DNA of 64,000 bases, taken from NCBI RefSeq assembly GCF_964204645.1, contig NC_134035.1, positions 5,580,501-5,644,500 of the forward strand. Direction: 5' to 3'. The position numbers were made by a program, and so were the translations under genes. Below the pieces are notes generated by a model. The model saw only the letters and a program-made list of their open reading frames with translations. It had not been told where the DNA came from and did no database searches. Position 1 is the first letter of the stretch, and each line of letters begins with the position of its first letter. This DNA is from Tubulanus polymorphus (Eukaryota; Nemertea; Palaeonemertea; Tubulaniformes; Tubulanidae). Shown one piece after another: positions 24,218-35,200 of the stretch.

Positions 24218-27200
24218 ATGGCATTTCTAATTCATTTACTCATTTTAGCCGTATATCCAGGTAAGCACAATTCTCGATGTTTTTACTGATAATAATATCG
24301 AACGAGTCGCTATCGAATGCATTGCAATACACAGTGAAATGCCTAAAGAACTTCGGCCGTGAATTTCTTTCAATAGTCCATGCTATACATGACATGATTT
24401 CACGACATCGTTTTTCTGCATAATAAAGCTGGACCTCCAATTTGCCCACTGAATTCGCAACTGCTTTTACTCGATATTCAAAACATGCTATGCGGAAATT
24501 GTTTCAATTTTCAACATTTTGTGCGAGTACAAGTCTAAATCATTTTCACACATAACACCGAATTTGCCTTTGATTCCTTTTACTTGATCGGCCAATGAAA
24601 TGCTTTTATCAATCATATCAGGTTCAAACATACAGAAATCTAATCGTGGGGCAATCAAATCAAAGGTTGGTTAAAGTTAACCAGTTATCCATTGTAAATA
24701 AAGTTATAATTGCCACAGTCAACTATCCACTGATGGTTAGCATTTGAGCAACCGACCCCCCGGAGCAACGCTTCTCTAAAATTTCAGCACCAGATTCGAT
24801 AAGATTCAAAATATCAAATCACCGAAGTTCATACCTCGATAACTTCACCATTAATAATACACCATTAACCCATGTTGTGAAAATAAAATTACGATAATCA
24901 CAAAAATGATAATAAAAGAGAAAGATAAAAGAGAAGCAATGATTATGAAAGACAAGTCCGAAAATATTTTTTTCAGTGAGAGTCAGTAGTTTATTCGACG
25001 TTTCGACTGTATTCTAATCGCCATCTTCAGGAATACTGAGTTATTGCTCTAGGAAAAAATATTTTCGAACTTTGTCTTTCATAATCATTGCGGGATTCTC
25101 GTTATTTTTTAGCTCGATGATTTGTTTTAAGGCCGTTCGTCCGTCAGTCCTCGGTACTATCCGCGTGAAACGTTTTGTTTTCAGGTTCGAGTCGTGGTCT
25201 GAACTGCATCACTTGCGATTCGGGTAAACCCGCGCAAAGCCTCAGCGATAAATGCGTCCAACAAGTCGACATAATCAACCATTTGGCGAATCTTTCGAAG
25301 GAATGTAACGCGAATCCGACGTTGACGCCGATATGCTACGTAAGTAAATGATTTTAACCCGCTTATTACTACTATACGGAAATGTTCGCGAAGGGAGTTC
25401 GAAGTAACGGTGACCGTGGCGATAAAAAAGATTCTATTCTATTCTATCAAGCGACCTTAATTAATTATTCAACGCTGTATGTACAAGCTTTGAAAGAAAG
25501 TGTTTTATAGAATCGATACTGAGGGAAAATCCCATTTTGTTAACACCACTAGTTCTGTACTTATACTGTATACTTACTAAATATGGTCAACTGTTGTACC
25601 AATGGCTGGCTGGTTAAGAATTATGTATTTATGTGCATGGTGACTAAGGGACCTAAACTCTCCCTCTCCCTCTCCCTCTCCCTCTCCCTCTCCCTCTCCC
25701 TCTCCCTCTCCCTCTCCCTCTCCCTCTCCCTCTCCCTCTCCCTCTCCCTCTCCTCTCCCTCTCCCTCTCCCTCTCCCTCTCCCTCTCCCTCTCCCTCTCC
25801 CCTCCCCTCCCCTTCATTGAAAAAGAATTGAGTTAACCCCAGGGTCAAAGTTGAGTTAATATATATCTGACTATAAAACTAGATCCAGAAGTTGATTCAG
25901 GGTTTAGTTTTGAAAAATTACCGCTAACATCTCAGCAATACCGACACGATATACCTTCTAAGTAATTACCAAATATAATCACGATCGGTCACCACAAAAT
26001 ATGTAATTTGATATCTTTTTATTGCAGTATGGATTTTACATGGACGGCTACAGGAATCTACACGCTATTCGCGGATGTGAAATCACAGGCGATTGCAATT
26101 TCGCTCAGTTGACGGCCATGGGTAGTACGTTAACCTACCTAAACCACCTATCGGTAAGTTGGAATTTTCGTCGAAACTTAGGCCTTAGAGCTTGGTTTAC
26201 GGAAACCGCCTCCAAATTTGAAGAAAAATCAAATAAATATGTATTCTATATTTTCTTTATTCTCGTCCGTGGAACGAATTCGGTGAAAAAGATGAGCAAA
26301 AACAATTGTCTCACCTCCGCCGGATGAGAATCCTGGCTTGAATGACTTTTCTGGCTTTTTTGATCGCAGTGTGCAGAATTCGAAATTTCCAAGAATCATT
26401 TGTTTGGACATATGTATATTGCCCTATCGACAGTTCCCCTTCCTTCAAAAAGTGATTTTATCTCACTAAGGGAATTGTTTCAAATATCTTTATTTCCTCC
26501 ACCGAAATGATATTTGAATAGGTTTAACCCGTAAACCAAGCTTTTAAAAAAAGGCCTTACCACGAGTAGGGTGCCAATTTAAAACTTCTGTTCTTAAAAG
26601 CAAAGGCCCCACCATCGGCGCGATTCAAAAGGACTCGTGGAGCCAAGCGGAAGAAAAGGTCAACGCAAGTCGTGTTCTTTCGATAAGGATCTGTACGTAC
26701 ACACTGTCAACGGAGTGTAGACATTTTCATACATCAGGCATGCGACAGAGCATGACTACACGACTAATGCGAGTAGACAAGCTACGAATGCGGCGAGGAA
26801 TTATTGAATTAACACGTTACCAGGCGCTTATAGCATTCGTAATATAAAAATAAACCAGTGCACTGAGCGCATATAGTACGAGATCGAATTAAAAAGTTGC
26901 GTAAATTTGTAGGGGTGTTATGAGAATGGTGCATATTGTATAGGAATTCAACGAAGAACGAGTCGAAACGCAATATCCGTGTATGATGAATAAACGCGAG
27001 AAATCCCAAAATAATTCAGCAAAAAAAAAATGTATACGTATTTGAGCGACGATTCGGCAAAAACTATTAGCCATCATCGAAGAACTTTGCATTTTTGGCA
27101 GAATATTTGTGGGATTTCTCGCATCTATTAACGAGGAACGTGAGGAATTTAACAAGATACAAAGCGTTCCGAAACGCCAAAATTTTCTGATCTGAGTTTC

Positions 27201-27724
27201 TCAGTATCTACACTGGTTTACACACAAGCGGTTTCCAGCTTGATTTTCCAGCTGTAGCAGGAAACCGCCCGTCAAAACGCTCAACATTGGGCCCCGGCAG
27301 GAAAATACGGCAGCTGGAAAGAGCTATCGCAAGATTTCTCGACAGGAAATTTACTGGCTGGCAAGGCGGTCGTGAAACTGCCTTGCCGCGGCGGTTTCCA
27401 GCTCTGCCTTCAAAAACGCTCGCGAAAGCCAGCCTTAACAACAATAAACTGCCTCTTTCGCAAGAATCATTTCCTACGCACTTAGGTCACGTTGTCACCT
27501 ATCTTGTTTACAATTACTTTCGATGAAAAACTATTTCGAAAACTTATCATTCCAAAACTTATCATCAAACTTATCATATCTTATTTCAGGTTCGTTGCTG
27601 CAGGGAGAATAATTGTAACACGATGACCGCTACTGCTGCAATACCCGACCCTAAACTCCCGTCGCGTCTACTCTTCGCGTCGCTGATTTCTGCATTGTTA
27701 CACTCTACATCCACATGGTACTGA
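24218..27724 (+). CDS. Ly6/uPAR (three-finger) family protein, gene 2 of tandem pair
   Basis: Exons 24218-24260, 25185-25339, 26028-26153 and 27590-27724 (459 bases, 152 residues), intron phases 1, 0, 0, with good donors (GTAAGC, GTAAGT, GTAAGT) and pyrimidine-rich acceptors. Signal peptide MAFLIHLLILAVYP. Ten cysteines in Ly6 order: LNCITCDSG, DKC, KECN, ICY, AIRGCE, GDC, RCC, NNCN. Exon 2 is 155 bases in both genes, and 'CITCDSG', 'Y/FGFY', 'IRGCEI' and 'NCNTMTATA' are shared word for word with gene 1. The C-terminus (LLFASLISALLHSTSTWY) is hydrophobic, fitting a GPI-anchor signal. Exon 3 is five codons longer than in gene 1. Introns hold a Rep-H element, a CTCCCT microsatellite and another Rep-H copy. 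Function beyond a surface or secreted three-finger protein cannot be told. Polyadenylation signal AATAAA at 27891-27896. Confidence 0.9.
24935..25105 (-). mobile_element. Rep-H palindromic element in Ly6 gene 2 intron 1
   Basis: The inverted arms GCAATGATTATGAAAGACAA and TTTGTCTTTCATAATCATTG flank the element. On the minus strand the centre reads CTGAAGATGGCGATTAG, ATACAGTCGAAACGTCG, AATAAACTA, the same order as at 12425. The core faces the opposite way to the host gene. The right edge lies about 80 bases before the exon-2 acceptor. Confidence 0.65.
25657..25813. repeat. (CTCCCT)n microsatellite in Ly6 gene 2 intron 2
   Basis: Perfect CTCCCT from about 25660, with one phase slip near 25753, degenerating to CCCCTCCCCT at the right end. 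All apparent Leu-Ser or Glu-Arg frames here are artefacts. Confidence 0.95.
27000..27125 (-). mobile_element. Rep-H element in Ly6 gene 2 intron 3
   Basis: Inverted ends GCGAGAAATCCCA / TGGGATTTCTCGC. On the minus strand the interior reads GATGATGGCTAATAGTT, GCCGAATCGTCGCTCAAATA. This aligns with the 18240 copy (CTGATGGTGGCTGATAGT, GCCGAAACGTTGCTCAAATA), with the GAAA mutated to GAAT. Confidence 0.6.
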
Positions 27725-27890
27725 AAGCTGATCTTCCGTAGTTTTTATCAAACGACTAAACGCGCTTACAGAAACGACTGTAAAACATTTGTAATATCGA
27801 ATGCAGTATAATTCAATGGTTATTACGAGTATTAGATGAAGTTATCATTTGTGATGTCTAATGTATTATATCTATTTCATTTATGATGGA

Positions 27891-27896
27891 AATAAA
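27891..27896 (+). terminator. Polyadenylation signal of Ly6 gene 2
   Basis: AATAAA, 167 bases after the stop codon, in AT-rich sequence. It is the first canonical hexamer downstream of the gene. Confidence 0.6.
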
Positions 27897-27984
27897 TATT
27901 AATTATTCCTAATCGATATGGAGATTTGTTCCACCGAGGTTCCTCAATGAATCAACACGCATGCATGGTTCTACGTCTACGGTA

Positions 27985-28936
27985 GCAAATTTGGCCCGGG
28001 CCAAAAATGCTCGTGTGATCGCGGCTAAAGACTGATCACAACAGGGTCAGCATGCAACTGATTAAACTGATAGAGACTGGTCACAGTGGTCAGCGTGCAA
28101 CTGATAAAACTGATAGAGACTGGTCACAACAAGGTCAGCGTATAACTGATAGAGACTGGTCACAGTGGTCAGTGTGCAACTGATAAAACTGATAGAGACT
28201 GGTCACAACAAGGTCAGCGTATAACTGATAAAACTGTCTGGTCACAGTGGTCAGTGAGCAACGGATAAAACTGATAAAGACTGGTCACGAGGTCAGCTTT
28301 TAGCTGATAGAGACTGATCACAACGGGGTCATGTAGCTGATAAAAACTGGTCACAACGGGGTGGTCAGCATGTTTAACTTTAAAAAAAACTGATAGAGAC
28401 TGGTCATAGCATGTAGCTGATTGAGACTGGTAAAACTGATAGAGACTGAATACAGTGGTCAGCATAACTGGTAAAACTGATAGTGACTGAATACAGTGGT
28501 CAGTATAACTAGTAAAACTGATAGAGACTGAATACAGTGGTCAGCATGACTGGTAAAACTGATAGTGACTGAATACAGTGGTCAGTATAACTAGTAAAAC
28601 TGATAGAGACTGGTCATAGCATGAAGCTGATTGAGACTGAGTACAGTGGTCAGCATAACTGGTAAAACTGATAGAGACTGAATACAGTGGTCAGCATAAC
28701 TGGTAAAACTGATAGTGACTGAATACAGTGGTCAGTATAACTAGTAAAACTGATAGAGACTGGTCATAGCATGAAGCTGATTGAGACTGAATACAGTGGT
28801 CAGCATAACTGGTAAAACTGATAGAGACTGAATACAGTGGTCAGCATAACTGGTAAAACTGATAGAGACTGGTCATAGCATGAAGCTGATTGAGACTGAT
28901 AGAATTGATAGAGACTGAATACAGTGGTCAGCATGA
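27985..28936. repeat. Minisatellite with ACTGATAGAGACTG core
   Basis: About 23 units of variable length (about 37-43 bp). The left part uses GACTGGTCACAGTGGTCAG; the right part is more regular, with a 41-bp unit containing GACTGAATACAGTGGTCAG and CATAACTGGTAAA. The array begins just after a Rep-K fragment (AAATTTGGCCCGGGCC, GATCGCGGCT at 27988-28025). Confidence 0.88.
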
Positions 28937-31506
28937 CTGAGGTATGGCTACTCACTATCTCTGATATGAATCCTGGCAACCCACAAAGCAGCACACATTT
29001 ACAGTCATCTATGCGCCTATACGAGCCACTTGAGATAAATTAATTTTATCCAGCCTCGTAAAATTGAAAAAAGCTAATAATGGTACATATGCTTTATGAA
29101 AATAGATTGCTGGTATTAATGATAATTGTAATGATCGTTAAGATATTGAAAGGCGGCATAATGCATTAGCGCATAGCTATTACAATGTACAGTTACAATG
29201 TAATAATCCGTGGTGACATTGTCAAAATACATTCACATCAGATGCACTGGAAGTGCCTTAGTTTTTTTTAGATTCACGATTGAATTCAATCGTCGTCAGA
29301 GTCGTTTTAGCCTGTGCGCGGTGCGCTAAAGACAACACTAGAATCTGGCGCGCACGCGATCCGTAAATCAATGATAAATGAATTCAGGATGAAACGGAAA
29401 CGAATCTATTTCCTGTGTCGGCCAAAACCAGACATCCCGAGAAAACCCGCGTAGACCAGAATGATTCTAGTTTTCGATATAAAAATCCTTTTATCGTCGA
29501 TTTATCGTAAAAAGCTCAGATGACGTATAAAATGGATAAACAACGCAGATACAAAACGAATCGCGCTCAATGCACGGCAAATGCACACATTTTATACATC
29601 CCCGACTACGGAAGCGTCCCGGGGGCACACTAATTTGTAAAAGAAAATTGCAAAAAAATGTTTTTCAAGGTTTATTCCGATTAGCTCGGAATAAACTAGT
29701 TTCTTCGGTTAAAAGTGATTACCGATGTTTATTCCGAGGGAGTAATTAACCACGATTTTTTTTCAAACGAAAATATGTCCGGTACGCTTTCGTACCAAAC
29801 TGGGATTTCTTTTCGACAATACGATTTATGACGATCCGTATCATGTCGATTTTCATCTCTTTACTTTCATTTTATATATTTCATTCTCTTTGTCTAGGGC
29901 TGCTTTCTCGTTTAAGCTAACTGTTACTTCAAAGCGGTCATTCATTTGATATTATTACATTTTTAATGTATTTGCTTATTCATTAATTCTGCAAAAATTT
30001 TACTTGAAAATAAATCATATCATATCATGTCATAACGTAGGGTTATACCTGTAACAGGTCAACGGCGTAGAACAACAGTGTCAACTGGGACCCTGGATCC
30101 AGTGCCACCATTACGAGCTTCCTAACGTAGGTCGTGAACGATAAATCCCGAGTGTAACAGGCAGGATAATACATGGATATATCAGTTTACTGTGCGTCAA
30201 TTAGATTTTTTCGTTCCGCACACGAAACAAGCTACGTAAACGTTAACCGTAGCTAATATTACTAGTCGAGACGGGACAAGAAAATTTAGAGAAACCTTTC
30301 AAGATGCGTATAATCTTTCACGTGGCGAACATGTTTTTAGATCGATTTAAGCCTCGTCGACGGGTTCTTGCGGGTACAGTTGCACAGTTGTGACTCTCAC
30401 ATCCGAAAACTAGTTTCGAATCGTTAGACTGGACTTAGCTTGCTAGATTGGGTGTATAACTTAGATGTTCTTAGACGGGTCTATAGTTGAGATTGACTAA
30501 AGAACCAAAATTAACTGAGACTGGTCTTGAGCTGGTAAACTTAGATGTTCTTTCGACCGGTCTTTGGTTGTTAGATAGGCTACAGAACCAAAATGAATTT
30601 AGTCCGGTCTTAAGTTGGTAAACTAAGATGGCCTTAGACCGGTTTCAAGTTGTCATATTGACTAAAGATTACCAAAATGGTCTTAGACTGGTCTCAAGAT
30701 ACTAAATTGGCTATATAACTAAGATGATCTTAGACTGGTCTCAAGTTGTTCCATTGGTTAGACAAATATTGGTTTCAAACTTAAATCTCAACCACGACTG
30801 TGCAACCTGTCCCTGAACATTACAAATTCCCTTGATAAAAATTTCGTTTACTTATTGAAACCCGATTCTGAATATTATGTCCGTTCTATGCGCGGAGGTA
30901 GAAATCGATGAAGAAATCTTTTAGTGAAAAAGAACAGTTTTTTTTCCTCTGGTGGAAAACGACATTTTTTCCCGAGGTAATCAATAGTCGTAATTTGATA
31001 ATACACGCACACGCGTGTTGTCCGAGTTTCAGAATCGGGCTTCAAAAATGTGTTCAGATTTCGATGAAATAATAATGTACTCACAATCAGCGACGTCCTG
31101 GATTTCCTATTCTATTTTCATTCCTCCGCCGTAGTATTCATGTGGACACACACACGGGCAGGAAATCGCGCCATGTTTCATCCGCATCTAACAAGCAAAC
31201 AAGAAAAAGACAAGTTTGTTATTCGTGTGCGTCTTGATAACGAAGCGACAAAATCTGCGCCATATTCATCTGCAAATTATGAAGGAAGTATGGCTCTGTT
31301 CTGTGGACTTTGAAGGCGCATTTGAAAGGCCGACAAAAGGCAAAAGATTTATTTCTGTTAGCAACGAATTTCCTCTGAGCCCGATATAGACACGACTACC
31401 GACAACGCTTCATCATAACCGTACATGATAAACTACAGTAAAAGAAGACATTTTGACAATGTTTATAGTTAGTAGTTAGATGTAGAATAAACACTCTAAT
31501 CCGTGT
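28937..31506. other. Intergenic; Rep-B tandem remnants 30410-30790
   Basis: No supported gene. 30410-30790 holds about four degenerate units with CTTAGACTGGTCTCAAGTTG and CTAAGATG phrases, that is, tandemly multiplied Rep-B sequence. 29690-29760 has inverted GGTTTATTCCGA / TCGGAATAAAC phrases. 29270-29640 is GC-richer but without a nameable exon. Confidence 0.4.
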
Positions 31507-31724
31507 ACACTGTAGATGATTGAAGAAATCCAACCATTCGAATTTTATTTGAAAAAAATCTATTATTTGAATGATAATTATTTAAATAATTATTATTCAA
31601 GTAATAATCATAAAATGATAAATCCTGATAATAAGTTTAAATGATAATTATTTGAAATTTAAAAAAAAATTATCGTATAAAATTTGAATTGTGGGATTCC
31701 TTCAATCATCTTTCCATACAGTGT
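31507..31724. mobile_element. AT-rich MITE, 218 bp
   Basis: Inverted ends ACACTGTAGATGATTGAAG and CTTCAATCATC...ACAGTGT, extending inward to AATTTTAT / ATAAAATT, about 42 bp with mismatches. The centre is ATAATTATT-rich and non-coding. The target duplication is unclear. Confidence 0.75.
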
Positions 31725-33115
31725 TTAAAACTGATAACAAAAATAATTTCTGTTTCATTTAGACTGCGCTGCTCCACTGGTCGTATTACGGCCAATTTTG
31801 GGTAAAGCGATAGAAAATTGACGGTAGTTTCCGTATTTCATTTCATCAGCTTTATTTCTGATATCGATAATTAAATCTAGTCAGAACATCTCCACACAAA
31901 AAAAACGTCGACCAAAAAAAAAACCTAATGGAGGGACAGAAAAGCGAGCAAGACAGACGCGATATTATTATTGCCATCAGACGCAGCTACCGTACGTGTC
32001 GGTGATCCTCGCACGTTCAGTCGCTTCCGCCACTGCTGGCGCAACTCCCGTACATCATCATCACCATCACGTATAGACACACAAAACGACGGCAAGAAAG
32101 TCTACCGACGGATAAATCACTACTCCCGACCGAACGTGTGTTGTATGCGCGGGCCGATACCTCGATATTTATTTGTGTATTTCCCCCGTTACAAGGGGAC
32201 GAACATGTTCGAGAGTTAGAAAGTGTCGCGTTCGCCGGGCGCGCGGAGCTACGAAAATCGTGATCGATTTATTAAACGATCTCGTCTCTTGATTAGTCAC
32301 AGATTGCGTATTAGCACCGCACCGCATTAATTTGTTAAGATGATTATTATTATCATTATTCGTATTACGAACGGAGTATAATATTACGTCGTCGTTCAGT
32401 GGAAAGGATACGTTTTTTTTAAACGAAAGGTTAGTGACGTTTATATAATTATTCATTTCATAGAATAGAATATAGAATGTGAATCTATCACTCGCAACGA
32501 AAGTACATTTGCTTAGAGTAAAAAGACAATACCACATGTTATACATAATCAGAAACAAAATTCTGTTTTATTTTGGATAGGTGATAGGCAAGGCTAACAT
32601 CTATCCAAGACGCATTTGATGTATGATAGATAGAAAATAATACAGCAATGTTATTCAAAATATTTGAGACCTCTTCGTGTAAATAAGGAAAGCTTTCGGA
32701 GTTATACATCTGACGATCTAAACAAATCTATAAATTTATGTAATTGTGGGTTATTCACAAAATACTACTTTGTCCATCGGAAGGAACTGAAAATTCAGTA
32801 AACCATCCGTTAGTTTGGATCGGCTTGAGTAGGAGGGATATCACGGGTTCCGTACATTTATCTGTCTTCTCGTACTAAAATCGACTTCAGTTCTGAGGTC
32901 TGATTTTCCGAGTCGTATCATATTTCCATCGTCTGAATAATCGGAAATATATCGAAGTCGTAAGCTGTTTAAGTCTGACCTTTGCATTTTTTTCAAAGTG
33001 GTGACGAATCTTCCAGTCCCAAAACATCCGATTCGGTTTATATACGTGGTTTACTCTGTCTCGGGTCTATTTTCAACGCACGTTTCTCTATCATTATATT
33101 AAATTCGATTTCTAA
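31725..33115. other. Intergenic, no gene seen
   Basis: 32000-32260 is GC-richer, with CATCATCATCACCATCAC and a CGCCGGGCGCGCGG patch, and could be regulatory, but no exon is supported. The remainder is AT-rich and featureless. Confidence 0.35.
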
Positions 33116-33299
33116 AGCCGGGCGTAGGTCGGCCTTGCGACGCGATGCGATCGTCGCGTTGCGTCGCAAGTGGGGGCATAAGTCGATCGCACGCGGTTAT
33201 CGGCGACTGTGTGCGCCTAGTTGCGATCGTCGCTGGCGGTCGCAGTGAATTGCGTCGCAATGAGTCGCAAGCCGTCGCAAGGCCGACCTACGCCCGCCT
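33116..33299. mobile_element. GC-rich MITE with TAA target duplication (Harbinger-like)
   Basis: 184 bp, with inverted ends AGCCGGGCGTAGGTCGGCC / GGCCGACCTACGCCCGCCT continuing into TTGCGACG / CGTCGCAA. Flanked by TAA at 33113-33115 and 33300-33302. A 3-bp TWA duplication is the habit of PIF/Harbinger elements. The interior is GTCGCAA-rich. A diverged relative may lie at 51690-51815. Confidence 0.75.
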
Positions 33300-34791
33300 T
33301 AAGAGACGAATCGGGAATCCACGATGAATCTAAAATTCCCATACCGTGATTCATATTCGGTACCGTATCTAATATATTCGAATATTCTTGAGCTGAATAA
33401 TCAAAGCCAACTTCTGTAGCTCATAGAATTCATATGAATTACCTATGTTTGCATTAACACTAAAGTTAATAACAATATCAGTTGTACATCGAGACCATGA
33501 CTCGTTCGTTGTAGCATTTCCTTATATCCAAGAGCTGTTGGATATTTTCCCAGTCCCAGTCATAGACCTAGGCCCAGTCCCATTCCCGGACCTAATCCGG
33601 AAGTTACTGGCTTTCTGTCCCTGTGTGTAATTTCTGGACTAGTCCCCGTCCTAGTCGCACTCCCACTCCCAGTTCCAGACCTAATCCCAGTCCGACCGAT
33701 ACTGTTGGCCACGAATTTCGATCCTTGCATAAATAACCTTCTGGAATTTCTGAAATTACTGGAATTGTCAGTTTTGCTCGACAAAAATCGACGAAGTCCA
33801 TTTAAATATCTAGAAAAAAAGGTCACCGATTACGGAATAAAAGGCCATCGTTACGGTGTTCATTTCAGCGGCTAGACCGTCGAATATAGCTAGTTGACTC
33901 GAGATCCATAAACCGTATACAGGGTTATAAGGCAAACATACACAGTAGTGTCGACGATGCTTGTTTCTACCTCCGCGAGTCTCCTTATCGTTATTGTTAT
34001 TTGATTAACCGACGATTCTTCGAGACGATCGGCCACTTTTTTCAGATCAAATATGCACGAAATAATGGAAGACAATCAAAACAGCCGCCGGTGAGCGAAG
34101 AGTCGGTCCCTATTGCTTTTCTTTGCTCAGCCGTCGAAGTCGCAACGGGTTCGATTTCATGGCTAATGATGAGAATAATGATAACAATAATGATAATGAT
34201 AATAATGATTTATTATCTTATATAGCACCGTACTAATTGAATTTAATCACGGCGCTTTAAAAAGTGTAAAAACATAAGAATAATTAAGATATAATAAAAC
34301 ATTGAGAAATAAAGCAGATATAAAATGACAATCACGCTCGCCACTGTGGAACTGGGCCCTAGTTTTAACAGCATCAATAGACGCGGGCTTATCCCGAAAG
34401 CTGGTGGTTTCGACTAAGTTTTCGCGAAAAATTTACGACCCATTCGACCAGCCTTCGTCGCGTTATCGATCGCTAGTCATCGATTGTAAAGTGTGTAAGA
34501 AGCAGTCGGTGCGAAATTGGTTCAATTCAATTCATAAATCAGCTATTCGACCCACGCGGCGCCGTCAGTCTTTTACAACGGCTGAAAAAAGTTCATATTC
34601 ACGATACGCGAAAATCGGAGTAAGACGATTCGATCGATCCGAGCCACCGCCGACTGAAAACCATCGAATCGATGGGGATCCGATAATTATTTACTGAATG
34701 GCGCGTTTAAATTGAGAAATATCTCTGACTGCGCTGCGTAGAGTTCCGCGCGTGAAATGAATAAATAAGGAATCGAGGTGCAACGTCCCGA
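33300..34791. other. Intergenic; low-complexity CCCAGTCCC tract
   Basis: 33545-33700 consists of CCCAGTCCCA / CCTAATCC / CACTCCCA phrases in loose tandem. 34170-34215 is an (ATAATG)n tract. No gene is supported. Confidence 0.4.
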
Positions 34792-35200
34792 ATCCATTGC
34801 CCAGTTTTTTAGACTCGTATTATCTTTAACCCGGGGCTAACTCAATTGAAAATGAATCGAGTTAACCCCTGGGTTAGACAAGGTTAACATCGGTTAACCA
34901 AGCCCAGGGCCCATTTTTTAGACTGGTAACTCTTTAACCCGGGGTTAACTCAATTGAAAATGAATTGAAAAAGTTTACCCCTGGGTTAAATAAAGTGTTT
35001 ACCCCTGGGTTAAATAAAGTTAACACCAGTCTATAAAACCAAGCCCAGGGCCCGGTCTTACAGACTGGTATAAACTCTTTAACCCGGAGTTAACTCAATT
35101 GAAAATGAACCGAGTTAACCCCTAACGCTACGGGTAATTATCTCAACATCTCGTGAGATAATTGCTCGTAGGTTAAAGTTAATACCACAGTCTATAAAAC
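34792..35200. repeat. Three tandem units related to Rep-A
   Basis: Units of about 120-140 bases begin near TTTTTAGACTGGTA / TTACAGACTGGTA and contain TCTTTAACCCGG, GTTAACTCAATTGAAAATGAA and GTTAACCCCTGGGTTA, ending AAAACCAAGCCCAGGGCCC. Each unit is quasi-palindromic around TCAATTGAAAATGA. Unit 3 has an extra inverted pair TATCTCAACATCTCGTGAGATA. Confidence 0.75.

Noticed and set aside
25583-25848. Leu-Ser/Pro-Ser and Glu-Arg frames
   Set aside because: CTCCCT microsatellite within a Ly6 intron.
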